Positions 50,413-60,305 of a stretch of DNA of 64,000 nucleotides are shown piece by piece (position 1 is the first letter of the stretch; each line of letters opens with the position of its first letter). The translations under genes and the position numbers were made by a program. Below the pieces are notes generated by a model that was not told the DNA's origin, ran no database searches, and was given only the letters and a program-made list of their open reading frames with translations. Origin of the DNA: Clostridium_AM sp963780135 (GTDB taxonomy: Bacteria; Bacillota; Clostridia; Clostridiales; Clostridiaceae); NCBI GenBank assembly GCA_963780135.1, contig CAWAAR010000003.1, positions 3,782,001-3,846,000 on the forward strand, in the 5' to 3' direction.

Positions 50413-52657
50413 GCAGAACTTCCTCTCAGCAATTGTGTAACCTTGCCTGAATAGTATATACATAAAACATGAAGTGCTCTGGTACAAGCAGTATAGAGCA
50501 ATAGCCTTTCTTCCTCACAACCGTAATTTTCATCACCTGCGTTATATATAAGTACCGCATCAAATTCTAATCCTTTAGCAAGATAGGCCGGAATAACCAA
50601 AGTATCACTTACAAATTCGTCATCATCCTTCAATATGGCTTTAACAGAAACCTTGTCTTTTAAGAAACCGTATACCTCCTGTGCTTCTCCTACAGTCCTT
50701 GTTATAATACCAATTGATTTGCATCCTTTTTCTTTATATATTTTAATATCATCCAAAAGCCTATCTTTTATAGCCTCTTCATTTTGAAATCCAAGAACTA
50801 AAGGTTCCTCTCCACTTCTTTCTACGCATTCATCTGTAATCTCCTTATTAAGCAGCCTTCTTGAAAACTTGGTAATTTCCATTGTGGATCTGTAACTCTT
50901 TGTTAAATTTATTATGCAGGTATTATCTTTTGGAAATATACCTGATATATTACTATAATCTCCTACATTCATAAATGGATTAATCGATTGATGTAAGTCG
51001 CCCAGTATGGTCATATTTGCATGCTGAAAAAGCTGATAAAAAATCTCATACTGCAGCGGTGTATAGTCCTGTGCTTCATCAATAATAACATATTTGATTT
51101 CTGAGGTTTTGAGAAGTTCTCCAAGAGCACCTTTTAGATATAGAAGAGGTGACTGATCCTCATAATTAAGTATTCGAGCATTTAGGTTTTCTAGAGTATA
51201 ACTTCTTATTTCATCAATATTTTTCACATCATATTTAGTATTAAATTTTTCCAAGAAAAACTCTAGATTTTCAAAAATCTTTTTATAAATATCCACCAAA
51301 TCAAACTCTGTCATCTTATTTATTTCATAATATATATTCTTCATTTCATCCTTTACAACATTTACACTTCGCTCCAAAATTTCCACTTTATCCATATAAG
51401 AATCTGAATCCTTAAGTTTACTCGCAACTTCTTCTACCCGTTGTTTTTCATAAGGCTCTACAAGGTACAAAATTCTTCCTTTTATCTTTTGAAGCTTTCT
51501 TTTCAGTGGAAGCTGTGAATAATCGTTAAAAAATAATTCCTGTATATCTCTAGAGGAAATTATCAACTGGCCTCTGAAAATAATATCTGTAAAATTTCTA
51601 TCTTTCTTTTCTAGATAGGATACATATGCTTTTAATATATCTATAAATTCCATTGAAGACTTAAATTTTATATTGCTGATTCTTTTTCGTAAGAATCTTG
51701 CTTCTTAGAGACGAGGATATACTCCATCATCTCGCAATAGTTTTCCTTTATAAGTTCACTGCCTAAGGCCATATGCATATATTCCTTAAATGTAGTCTGG
51801 TACATATTATCTTCTCCAAGCTGTGGCAATACGCTAGAAATATAATCATTAAAAATATCATTTGGAGAGAATATCACTATATTTTGAGGCTTTATTTTAT
51901 CCCGATGTTTATATAAGAGATAGGCAATTCTATGAAGAGCAACAGATGTCTTCCCGCTTCCAGCAGGACCTTGGACAATCAGATTTTTGTACTCCTCATT
52001 GCGAATTACTTTATTCTGTTCTCTTTGAATAGTTGTTATTATTGTCTTCATCTTACTATCAGTGCTTTTACTTAAAATATTCTGCAGAACTTCATCGTCT
52101 ATCTTAAGATTGCTGTCCAACATATACTCAATTTTATCATTGTTAATTTTATACTGTCTTTTCAGTGTAAGCTTCCCATCTACAATTCCTTCAGGACATT
52201 GGTAGCTAGACTCTCCAATTTCGTAATCATAAAACATACTGGAAACTGGTGCACGCCAGTCATATATGAAAATATCGTAATTATCATTAATAAGATTTGA
52301 GATTCCAATGTAACACTTTTCAGCTTTCTTATCTCCCTTTTCAAGAAAATCAATTCTTCCAAAATAGGGTGCTAAAAGTATTCTCTCATATTTTTCCTCA
52401 AGTTTTCTTGTAAACTCATGACTTCTCTTCTCTATTTTCATTGTATTGATAGATTGCATAAAGTCTACAATCTGTTCCAGTCCATTGCTTGCGGAAACAG
52501 AACCTATATCCTGCCACAGTTCCCTTTGTGTTTCAATGGCATCCTTTTCAAATCTTTTTTTCAAATCTTTTTTTTCATTAAACTGTTTTCGAGCTTCTTT
52601 AAGCACCTCCTGCAGCCATTCATTTTCAAGCTTCCATTCAACACTATTCCTGTTCAT
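50400..52657 (-). pseudogene. helD: HelD-type RNA polymerase-recycling helicase, frameshifted
   Basis: Two adjacent frames together give about 746 residues, the usual HelD length. The first (51668-52657, 329 residues) carries the N-terminal coiled coil and Walker A (NLIVQGPAGSGKTSVALHRI). The second (50400-51653) carries DEAQDYTPLQYEI, NLTKSYRSTMEIT and the C-terminal YTACTRALHVL motif. At the junction the first frame ends KESAI then stop, while the other frame reads IKFKSSMEFIDIL; removing two bases (TA in ATATA, near 51680) restores a continuous family sequence. HelD removes RNA polymerase from DNA. The break is either a true mutation or a sequencing error. Confidence 0.85.
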
Positions 52658-53106
52658 GATATATGTCCTCCTTTTGACAAATAACTAAATAAGATTTTTC
52701 CAAACACTGTTGACATCATTATTACAGTAGTGTATAATATAATTAGAGTATTATACTGTTTTATATAATAGTGATATGTAACTTAGTTTATCACTTTTAT
52801 TTTGTTATGTCAATATGAAGACATTTGTCATTGGACAGGTGTCTTTTTGTGATGTAATTCAATGTAATCCATACTAAAGGATGGTCGTTTTCCTCTAGTA
52901 TGGATTATACATTTTCTCAACAAGTTATCTTCAATGAAAAAATAAGGGGCTGTCACACTAAGAATAAACACTACAATATACTGAGTTTGTTATTAATCTT
53001 CAAACCAATATGTTGTACGTAAATTTCTTAATGAAACAGCCTCTTATTTTATAGGATAATATTCTAATTATATACTTTTAATTATATACTTTTAATTATT
53101 CACTCT
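52658..53106. other. Intergenic region with hairpin and MITE-like element
   Basis: No gene is seen. There is a hairpin at 52865-52907 (TAATCCATACTA arms) and the inverted-repeat unit at 52939-53050. The helD promoter should lie in 52680-52780 (AT-rich). Confidence 0.45.
52939..53050. mobile_element. MITE-like 112-bp inverted-repeat unit
   Basis: The left end AAAATAAGGGGCTGTCACAC TAAGAA and the inverted right end AAAATAAGAGGCTGTTTCAT TAAGAA match at 22 of 26 positions. The GGCTGT-type termini recall IS1182-group ends. No coding capacity inside. It may also work as a terminator. Confidence 0.55.
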
Positions 53107-54231
53107 CTAAAAAATTAGCTCTCCTGGTTTATAGCCGTGAGGTAATTCTTCTTCACTTAAAAATTTGAAATTGTCATCACGTAGTATTGGTAAAAATGCT
53201 TCGTATGGTGTCTTAGAAAACTCACAGCCATAACTACTTGATCCGAACCACTTACCTTCTTTGCTGCTTAAATTTAAATCTCTGGCAAATTTTGTATGAT
53301 TTGAACAATCATGAACTGCTAAATCCCAGTTTTCTTCATCAGCTATTTTCATGAATTTCAGAGTTAATTCCCTGCTCCAAATTGGAGATACATATCCTTG
53401 TCTTGCAATATACATGTTTTCTCCATAATAATTGTCTATGTTGTTATCATTTAAATGTAATTCTGCACAATTTATAAAATCAAGTTTTGTATCTAAGATT
53501 GCTTGCTTTTTCTTAAAAAATGTTTCAAAAAACTCAGGAGTCATGGGAGTTTCAATACCTACATTTTTAATATACTTTTTCGCTATTCCAATATTTTCAA
53601 TAACCTTATCCGAACAATTAGAAGCACCTAGGTTGAAACGTATCTCGTCAAGACCAGCTTCAGCTAATGCTTTCAATGTCTCTTCTGTAGCTAAAATGCC
53701 ATTTGTGTATAGATGTTGATGAATTTTGGCATCTCTAAATTTCTTTATAATTGAATAGTATTTTTCAATTTCCATAAATGGCTCTAAATAAACGTAAGAA
53801 ATACCCGTAGGTTTCTTGTGAATGGAAAGAAGTAAATCAATATCCTTCTCATAAAATTTTGTGTCTCCAATTTCCCACATACCTTCTCCAATTGGAGGAA
53901 TATTTCCTAATTCTCCATAATTATAACAGAACTTACACTCTATATTACACTTATTCGTTTTCCTGATTGCACTCAAACCAGTTCCCAACAAACAAGAACG
54001 ACATCCTTCAGAAAATTTGCTTTCATTTCCCACAAAAAAAGTTCTATTCTCTAAAGTTTTCAAACCTTTAATTTCCGACATCAATTTATCGTTTCTATCA
54101 TCGATAGCTGCCTCTATTTGTGCAAAGGTAGCATAAATGATTTCCTGTTGTTTTGTCATAACTTCCTCATCTTCTGGCAATATTGAAAAAAATTCAAACC
54201 ATGTTAACGCATCTTTCTTTGAAATTTTCAT
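53107..54231 (-). CDS. Radical SAM protein of unknown function
   Basis: 374 residues. The [4Fe-4S]-SAM motif is C95-x3-C99-x2-C102 in NKCNIECKFCYNYGEL, preceded by an extra pair C77/C80 in GCRSCLLGTGLSAIR. A typical radical-SAM barrel follows (YVYLEPFMEIEKYYSIIKKF, LYTNGILATEETLKALAEAG LDEIRFNLGA). The extra cysteine pair may bind a structural metal. I do not recognise the substrate class, and there is no peptide precursor or partner gene beside it. Confidence 0.8.
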   Translation of the reverse strand: MKISKKDALTWFEFFSILPEDEEVMTKQQEIIYATFAQIEAAIDDRNDKLMSEIKGLKTLENRTFFVGNESKFSEGCRSCLLGTGLSAIRKTNKCNIECKFCYNYGELGNIPPIGEGMWEIGDTKFYEKDIDLLLSIHKKPTGISYVYLEPFMEIEKYYSIIKKFRDAKIHQHLYTNGILATEETLKALAEAGLDEIRFNLGASNCSDKVIENIGIAKKYIKNVGIETPMTPEFFETFFKKKQAILDTKLDFINCAELHLNDNNIDNYYGENMYIARQGYVSPIWSRELTLKFMKIADEENWDLAVHDCSNHTKFARDLNLSSKEGKWFGSSSYGCEFSKTPYEAFLPILRDDNFKFLSEEELPHGYKPGELIF

Positions 54232-54257
54232 AACGTGTCCTCCTCTAATTAATCCGC

Positions 54258-54600
54258 TAGTGTAAAATTTTTTACACTATTTTTTAGATTTTCTCTTTAT
54301 CCGATCGCTACCATTGCTAACACCCACATCTTCTTCAAAGTGAGGTATAAGCACTGTTACGCGCCTGGATAAGTTCTTCTAAGACTCAGGTTACGATCGA
54401 ATTCCTCACAAGCAAACTCCACCTGAATCTAAGAATCACTTTATGTATCAAGTTCTCCAGAGTTTTTTATACAAAAAAATAATGACCCCATCTTTGGGTA
54501 TAATTTAACTCACTTACAACACAAAACTATCCAAAAGGATAGTTTCATGGTCGAACCCAATTATATCATTTTTATTCCTATATAATCAACATTTAATACT
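54258..54600 (+). mobile_element. Decayed left end of an IS related to 32418-34232
   Basis: TAGTGTAAAATTTTTTACAC T matches the hairpin end of the intact IS, and further on AAAAAATAATGACCCCAT … AAAAGGATAGTTTCATGG … ATATAATCAACATT match its leader and transposase start region with many changes. The dispersed repeat copy C (54297-54441) interrupts it. No transposase remains. Confidence 0.65.
54297..54441 (+). repeat. Dispersed repeat, copy C
   Basis: It runs TTATCCGATCGCTACCATTG, CTAACACCCACATCTTC, AAGCACTGTTACGCG … CTCACAAGCAAACTCCACCT and GAATCTAAGAATCACTTTA, the same order as copy A in reverse, with a 35-base insertion containing a second CTAAGACTCAGG. It has inserted into an older IS remnant. 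Confidence 0.6.
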
Positions 54601-54613
54601 ATAGGTGTAAACA

Positions 54614-56494
54614 TTAATCTTCAGCAAGTACAATAATGTTGTCCTCTTTTGTTAATGAAATATTTTTTGATTTTATAGGATTAATATATATACCATAATT
54701 GTTTTTGCTATCTTCTATTTGGCTTGCTATTTTATATCCAATTGCTAATTCATTTTTTAGTTTTGCTGCTTCTATTAAAGTATAAAAATTAACTTCTGCT
54801 CCAGGTGTTACATAATCAGTTATGCTTTTTATATAAAGTTCAGATCCTTCTGCGTCAAATAAATCTTCAAATACTCTATTCAGTAATTTGTTCTCCGCTA
54901 TTTGTGAAGTCATAAGACTTATCAATTTATCACTAATTATAAAATCATTTGCCTTTTCAATTTCTGCTAAATTTCTGTTTCTTACATCAAGCATCTCACT
55001 TACTATTGAAAATTTATTTCCTGTATTTTCTGCAATATCTCTTAAATGGAGCAAAGTTATTAAGGTAACTGCATCTGCTGCTTGTATATCCATTTTATCT
55101 CTATAGCATAATATTATAATATGCTTATAATTATTGGATACAAGCTTTTCTAATGCTTTTCTATTATTAATATCAGTATTCACAAATTGAACTGATATGT
55201 TTTTTAGATTTTCCTCAAAATATTTTTGGAGTTCTTCTTTTTTACCATCGAAATCACCTGCAACAGTAATAGAAGATCCTTTTCTTTCATAATTATCAAT
55301 TTCTAATATAATATCTTTACCATGTTCATTCCAGCCAAGAATCAAATTATTTTCTATAGCATTTAAACTTTGTTTTAATTTTACAATGGCTTTTTGATTT
55401 ATGTTATGTTCCATAACACCTGAAAGCTTTATTGTATCATCATCTTTTGAAATAGCTATTATTTCATCGCCTTTTCCAAAAATAAAATCCATAGATGGCT
55501 TTAATATAACCTGATTATTATGCCTCACCCCAATTACAGCTGAGTCTTCATACATATTCAAAGCAGCACCAAAAGTCTTTCCTTCTAAAGAGCTCTCTTC
55601 TTTAAAATATATCTCATCCCTATCAAAATCTAGAAGTTCTGTGTAAATTGTAGATAAACCAGGCTGTCTACACGTTTGAGCAATAATTCTAGAAATGAGA
55701 CTATCTGCAAGTATAATTTCTACTTGTCCCTTTCCTGCTATTTGTGCTACATGCAAATTTTCAGGATCTTTTATAGTTGCAATTATATTATAAGGCGAAT
55801 TACTCTTGTTATCTCTAGCAGTGATAGCAAGTATGATTTTAATAGTATTTGAATCCACATCATCGTTAATAACTATTACTTTTGAGTCATTAATATTAAC
55901 CATATTTAAATCTGTTACATCTATAGGCGAGCCTTGCCTACATACAATTTTCGTTTTACCTTTCATATTTATTCTTTCTCTTATGGCTTCTTCCATTTCT
56001 ACTTTATCTTTTGAAGCCATGATTACTATACATGATTTTTTTTGATTCTTATTGGCTTCTATAAATTCTTCTATAAGAGTAAATATAGTTTCAGACCATC
56101 CTAATATTACAATATGATCTTTTTCAACAACCACAGATTTACCCCTTCTTAAATCTTCTACTTTATTTTGAATACCAGAAGTTATAATACCTATAAATAT
56201 ACTGACAATAAAAATACCGCCTAAAGTAACAATAAGCATAAATAGCATAAATAAGAATGTACCATTATCTCCAGCTAATGTACCGCTGTCTATTGCCCTC
56301 ATAAAACTCAGCCACAAAATACCCCCAAAACTATTGTCTGGTGCAGCTTTAGTTATCCAAACAAAAAATGACATTAGTAAAATCAGAGTGAAAGAAATTA
56401 CTCCAAGCCAACTAATTAGAGAAATAGTTCCCTTTGACATTAAATCATCAAATTTATACTTAAGCTTATCAAATAACGAAAATTTTTCCACCAC
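54614..56494 (-). CDS. CASTOR/POLLUX-type putative ion channel with RCK/NAD-binding domains
   Basis: 626 residues. N-terminal membrane region has helices at about 22-45 (LISWLGVISFTLILLMSFFV) and 80-110 (FLFMLFMLIVTLGGIFIVSI), with a pore-loop-like stretch between. A cytosolic part of two RCK/TrkA-like units follows: VEKDHIVILGWSETIFTLIE and LILGWNEHGKDIILEIDN, each opening a Rossmann fold. This matches bacterial relatives of the plant CASTOR/POLLUX channels, which conduct K+ or Ca2+. RBS GGAGG. It follows the protease gene after a terminator. Confidence 0.85.
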   Translation of the reverse strand: MVEKFSLFDKLKYKFDDLMSKGTISLISWLGVISFTLILLMSFFVWITKAAPDNSFGGILWLSFMRAIDSGTLAGDNGTFLFMLFMLIVTLGGIFIVSIFIGIITSGIQNKVEDLRRGKSVVVEKDHIVILGWSETIFTLIEEFIEANKNQKKSCIVIMASKDKVEMEEAIRERINMKGKTKIVCRQGSPIDVTDLNMVNINDSKVIVINDDVDSNTIKIILAITARDNKSNSPYNIIATIKDPENLHVAQIAGKGQVEIILADSLISRIIAQTCRQPGLSTIYTELLDFDRDEIYFKEESSLEGKTFGAALNMYEDSAVIGVRHNNQVILKPSMDFIFGKGDEIIAISKDDDTIKLSGVMEHNINQKAIVKLKQSLNAIENNLILGWNEHGKDIILEIDNYERKGSSITVAGDFDGKKEELQKYFEENLKNISVQFVNTDINNRKALEKLVSNNYKHIIILCYRDKMDIQAADAVTLITLLHLRDIAENTGNKFSIVSEMLDVRNRNLAEIEKANDFIISDKLISLMTSQIAENKLLNRVFEDLFDAEGSELYIKSITDYVTPGAEVNFYTLIEAAKLKNELAIGYKIASQIEDSKNNYGIYINPIKSKNISLTKEDNIIVLAED

Positions 56495-56548
56495 AAATCC
56501 TCCTTCTACAGTCTTTAAACAAACATATAATATTTTTTAATTAAAGCG

Positions 56549-56585
56549 ATAAAGTCCACGCCTATTATTTAGATGTGGACTTTAT
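56549..56585 (-). terminator. Terminator of the envelope cluster
   Basis: ATAAAGTCCAC and GTGGACTTTAT form a perfect 11-bp stem about 10 bp after the protease stop. T-rich sequence follows on the minus strand. Confidence 0.75.
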
Positions 56586-56594
56586 TATGGTTTT

Positions 56595-58484
56595 TTACTT
56601 AATCACTACATCTCTAAACTTTGAAAGATTTTCATTTTGATAAATATCGATCATATAAAAGCCATATAAATAGTTTCCTTTTGGAAGCTTACTAAGTGCC
56701 AATTTAGGATTGCTTGTGAAACTAAATTCTTTACCTTCAAAGTATCCAGATTTTCCAGTGCTCTTGCTATAATATTTATAGATTGGCAGTATTTTATCTC
56801 CTTCTTTAAGTTTGATAATATTCTTATCTGCCATGCCTGTTTTAGGATTTATTCCTTTCCAAGCTCCTATAAATTTATAACTACCTTTCTTATAGTCAAC
56901 ATCTACCAATATGTCTACCTTTGTACCATTTAATTTTGCTGGGATAGTATATCTAGATGAATCTCCTTGCTCATCCATCAAATACATAGAAACAAAATTA
57001 CCATTTAATGTTACCCATTGTCCAGAAAAATTGTTACTAATTTTACCTGATTTCTTATCAATATTTACATTACTATCCATACCTATGATTACTGTTTCAT
57101 CGCTATTATTAGGTGATTTTATAGCAAGTACAGAATATATTTTATCAATTTTTTCTGCATCTAAATTGTCTGGAGTAATCTCATATTTACCATTATTAGC
57201 TGTTGGCACCTTATCTTCAAACTTAACATCAATTTTTTTACCTGTTCTTTTGCTAATATAGTCAGTAATAAGCTGTCCATATTTAGCTGAAAAACCTGTT
57301 TTTGAGTATTGTTTTAAGCTTTCAGTTATTTCCTGTGCCTTACCATTGTTAGGGAAATATATAGATATACCACTAGCCTCTGCTTTGTCATTTCCTGCTA
57401 CTTTATATATTACAGCATTTTTAATAGCATTAACTAAGTCACTACCTTTTTGTTTATAATCAGAACTAGAACTAATCTTATTTGCCAAATCAGCAAGATC
57501 TATCATATCAGAACTGCCATCCGAACTTTGTCCAAAGCCTTCCGCTCTTCCTCTAGCTTTAGCAATAGTATTGAATTTATTATTGTCTGGAATATTTGTT
57601 TTTATATTATCTGACAATCCTTCAAGAGACTTAACAACATCTGGAATTTTATCCAGACGCATTACTGACAATGTAATTTCATCAACAGTTTCCTGTTCAG
57701 TGGCTCGAGCTTTAAAACTATCAGCAATAACTTTTCCTAAAGCATCACCTGAAATTCCTGGATTATCTGCTATTGCTTTTGTTATTGCAGTATAATTCCA
57801 TCCATGACCTGGCTCAAGCTCTTCTGATGCCACCATATACTTGCTATACGGCTGCAGGATATTTCCTGTTTCTAAAGTTGCCATCAAGCATGCATCAAAT
57901 CCGATTAATTCAAAAGACTTGTTATTTGCCTTTACTGATTTATTTAGTGCAGAATTTATATCTGAAAGGGAAAGCATATTACCTGTTAGTTCATCATATC
58001 CATAACCATCAATAGATCCTCCGCCGTGATTCCAGAGTACTAACCCATATTTGTCTGCAGGGTAGCTTTTCATTCCCCAAGATACAAAATCTGATAATGT
58101 GTCAGGCTTTCCCATATCTGCCTTACCTACATCTTGAATTTTTTCTAGCTTATCTTTTTTTACCAGCCATCTTTGATTAGTTGAAGCACTTATACCACTA
58201 GTATGCCACTTTGATGCTCCACCTGTTTGTACAATTATATTAAACTTATCATTAGAGCCAACTTTCATCATTTCTTTCAAATTGGTAGTACCAAAACCAT
58301 TTTCACTTTCTAAGTCCGAACCTACCATATAGACCATCATGGTAAAGGTACCATTTTTATTACCGCTTGAAGTTGATGTGTCAGACTTTGTTTTTTGAGC
58401 ATTACCACTACATCCTACAAGCAATATTAAGAAAGTTATAATCATAGAAATTAAGGTTAACCGTTTTTTATTACTTAATTTCAT
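56595..58484 (-). CDS. Clostripain-family (peptidase C11) lipoprotein
   Basis: About 629 residues from the ATG at 58484 (after AGGAGG). The lipobox LILLVGCSG follows a signal helix, so it is anchored to the membrane outer face. The C11 catalytic pair is visible: His in GLVLWNHGGGSIDGYG and Cys in ELIGFDACLMATLE. Family enzymes cleave after Arg or Lys, and many are self-activating. The C-terminal 200 residues are beta-rich. It begins 17 bp after the Cys-rich repeat gene, so both are probably translated from one mRNA. Confidence 0.9.
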   Translation of the reverse strand: MKLSNKKRLTLISMIITFLILLVGCSGNAQKTKSDTSTSSGNKNGTFTMMVYMVGSDLESENGFGTTNLKEMMKVGSNDKFNIIVQTGGASKWHTSGISASTNQRWLVKKDKLEKIQDVGKADMGKPDTLSDFVSWGMKSYPADKYGLVLWNHGGGSIDGYGYDELTGNMLSLSDINSALNKSVKANNKSFELIGFDACLMATLETGNILQPYSKYMVASEELEPGHGWNYTAITKAIADNPGISGDALGKVIADSFKARATEQETVDEITLSVMRLDKIPDVVKSLEGLSDNIKTNIPDNNKFNTIAKARGRAEGFGQSSDGSSDMIDLADLANKISSSSDYKQKGSDLVNAIKNAVIYKVAGNDKAEASGISIYFPNNGKAQEITESLKQYSKTGFSAKYGQLITDYISKRTGKKIDVKFEDKVPTANNGKYEITPDNLDAEKIDKIYSVLAIKSPNNSDETVIIGMDSNVNIDKKSGKISNNFSGQWVTLNGNFVSMYLMDEQGDSSRYTIPAKLNGTKVDILVDVDYKKGSYKFIGAWKGINPKTGMADKNIIKLKEGDKILPIYKYYSKSTGKSGYFEGKEFSFTSNPKLALSKLPKGNYLYGFYMIDIYQNENLSKFRDVVIK

Positions 58485-58501
58485 TAAAATCCTCCTAAAC
58501 A

Positions 58502-58969
58502 TTATTTTTTAAATTTTTTCCCAATGTTATTTTGTAGTGGATTATTTTCTTCACTTTCTTCTTCAATCTTATTTGAGAGAATACTGAAAAAGCCATCACT
58601 ATTACTTGCCTCTGAATCTTCAGAATCTAAAACATCAGATAAAGATTTTCTCTTTTTTCCGTCTTCAGAATCATCTTCTTCACTATCTTCATCTTCTTCA
58701 TAATGCTCACATCCGTCACAACTTTCTTCTTCACAATCTTTGCATTCACAGTCATCACAGCTTTCCTCTTCGCAGTTTGCACAAACACCGCTTGCTTCAT
58801 AATATTCGCAGTCATCGCAACTTTCTTCTTCACAATTTTTACATTCACATTCGTCACAACTTTCCTCTTCACAATTTTCGCATACACATCCATCGCAGCT
58901 TTCTTCTTCACAGTTTGCACAAACCTTACTACTTTCTTCAACTTCACTAAAAGATTTTTCCTTATTCAT
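58502..58969 (-). CDS. Cys/Glu-rich five-repeat protein
   Basis: 155 residues. Residues about 17-86 contain five copies of C-x-x-C-E-E-E-S-C-D-x-C (variants CANC, CENC, CKNC, CANC, CKDC), giving twenty cysteines with fixed spacing. An acidic stretch (YEEDEDSEEDDSEDG) and a basic-ended tail follow. There is no signal peptide or membrane helix, so it should be cytoplasmic. The pattern suggests metal binding, but no known zinc or iron-sulfur family matches. RBS AGGAGG. It lies between zinc-ribbon genes and a C11 protease gene on the same strand. Confidence 0.8.
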   Translation of the reverse strand: MNKEKSFSEVEESSKVCANCEEESCDGCVCENCEEESCDECECKNCEEESCDDCEYYEASGVCANCEEESCDDCECKDCEEESCDGCEHYEEDEDSEEDDSEDGKKRKSLSDVLDSEDSEASNSDGFFSILSNKIEEESEENNPLQNNIGKKFKK

Positions 58970-59032
58970 AATTTTTCCTCCTAAAATGTTATTATTATAT
59001 TCTTAATAACCATCAAATTTATACAAATTATA

Positions 59033-59060
59033 AGACCAAACTGAAATTTCAGTCTGGCCC
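59033..59060. terminator. Hairpin between zinc-ribbon and Cys-rich genes
   Basis: CCAAACTGAAA and TTTCAGTCTGG pair perfectly but for one base, followed by CCCTTTTTT on the plus strand. On the minus strand the T tract is poor, so readthrough is likely. Confidence 0.5.
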
Positions 59061-59144
59061 TTTTTTATAAAGCCAGAAATTTAAAATTAATGTAAAATTT
59101 TTTTCTTCGCTTTATCTATCACGGTTCAACTTTTATGTTACAAA

Positions 59145-60251
59145 TTACTTTTTAAATTTAATATATAAAATACCAACAACAATAATAAAAGCTATAATAG
59201 CAGCTGTAACTTTCCAAGGACTTATAGGAGCTTCTCCATCAACCTTTCCTGTCTGACCATTAATCATGTATTTATATATTTTTCCCTTATAGCTATATGC
59301 TGAAATCCAAACAGGAAGGAGAATATGTTTAAATTTAATATCATTATACATAGTATTAATATTTAAGCCTCTAACTTCATCGGCATTAATTTTTTCAATT
59401 ACTCCTGAGTTTATATTTTTATCAATTATCACTTTTGCGCTATTCCAAGCATCCTTTACTGCGATACTATATCTTTCTGCAAGAAAACCTGATAAAAATT
59501 CAGGCTTGTACTTAACTAATTCATTTAAATTAAATGGCTCTAACCCTTTTATAATACCTTCGTCTACCTGTTTTGATGCATTTACCAAAACATCATCAAA
59601 GAACTTACCATATATACCGCTTGTTGACCACCAATCTACTTTACGAACTTGCTTTTCTACTTGCTTCCTTTCACCGTCTTCTTCTACCCACTGAAGCTCT
59701 GTTTCATAATAATAGGTTCCACCTTCACCAATATAAGTTGAATATGTGTTTGTGTCATAAGTCCAAAAGGGAATATATACTCCAGAAAGTCTTTGATTTA
59801 CATAACTCTTTTTTAACGCATTAGGAGCAAAAAACCTTCCCTTTATCCACTGGACAAAGTTTTCTTCTGCGTTCTTTTTAGCTATCTTAAATGGAACCAG
59901 AGTTTCAGGAACAATCCCTGCATTTTTATCATCCTTTACAATATGCGATGAACCACAAAATGCACAAAATTGTGCGGTATTATTTTGTCCAAGCACCGTC
60001 TCTGCACCACAGCTTTCACAATGAATTACTCTTTTTTCCTCTCCCCAATCTTTAGGCATACTTTCTTCTGCAGATTCTAAATCATGCTCCATTACTTTAA
60101 AGTCCTTATCTTCTATTTCTACTTTATAAGAACAATATGGGCATGTTAATTTTTGGTTTTTCACGTCAAATTCCATAGTACCACCACAGCTAGGGCAAGG
60201 AAACTTATCTGATGCCTCTCTTTTTATATTCTCTTCTTTTCCTTCACTCAT
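59145..60251 (-). CDS. TFIIB-type zinc ribbon membrane protein (YdjG-like)
   Basis: 368 residues. Two zinc ribbons open the protein: FPCPSCGGTMEFDVKNQKLT CPYC and VIHCESCGAETVLGQNNTAQ FCAFC. A long soluble region (VYIPFWTYDTNTYSTYIGEG; ILLPVWISAYSYKGKIYKYM) follows, and a single C-terminal transmembrane helix (VTAAIIAFIIVVGILYIKF). Similar proteins stand beside SPFH/virion-core genes, as in the Bacillus pspA-ydjGHI locus linked to membrane stress. It is 54 bp downstream of the SPFH gene. Confidence 0.82.
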   Translation of the reverse strand: MSEGKEENIKREASDKFPCPSCGGTMEFDVKNQKLTCPYCSYKVEIEDKDFKVMEHDLESAEESMPKDWGEEKRVIHCESCGAETVLGQNNTAQFCAFCGSSHIVKDDKNAGIVPETLVPFKIAKKNAEENFVQWIKGRFFAPNALKKSYVNQRLSGVYIPFWTYDTNTYSTYIGEGGTYYYETELQWVEEDGERKQVEKQVRKVDWWSTSGIYGKFFDDVLVNASKQVDEGIIKGLEPFNLNELVKYKPEFLSGFLAERYSIAVKDAWNSAKVIIDKNINSGVIEKINADEVRGLNINTMYNDIKFKHILLPVWISAYSYKGKIYKYMINGQTGKVDGEAPISPWKVTAAIIAFIIVVGILYIKFKK

Positions 60252-60305
60252 AATCCATAAGCCTCCTAATTATTAAGAAATATATATTTTGAAGAACAGA
60301 GCTTA

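Noticed and set aside
58670..58930. The regularly repeated DNA over the Cys-rich gene considered as a CRISPR array
   Set aside because: Repeats are coding, contiguous and multiples of three without unique spacers.
58606..58984. Plus-strand and alternative-frame ORFs over the Cys-rich repeat gene
   Set aside because: They arise from the repeat's base periodicity; only the frame with AGGAGG and the ordered cysteine motif is plausible.
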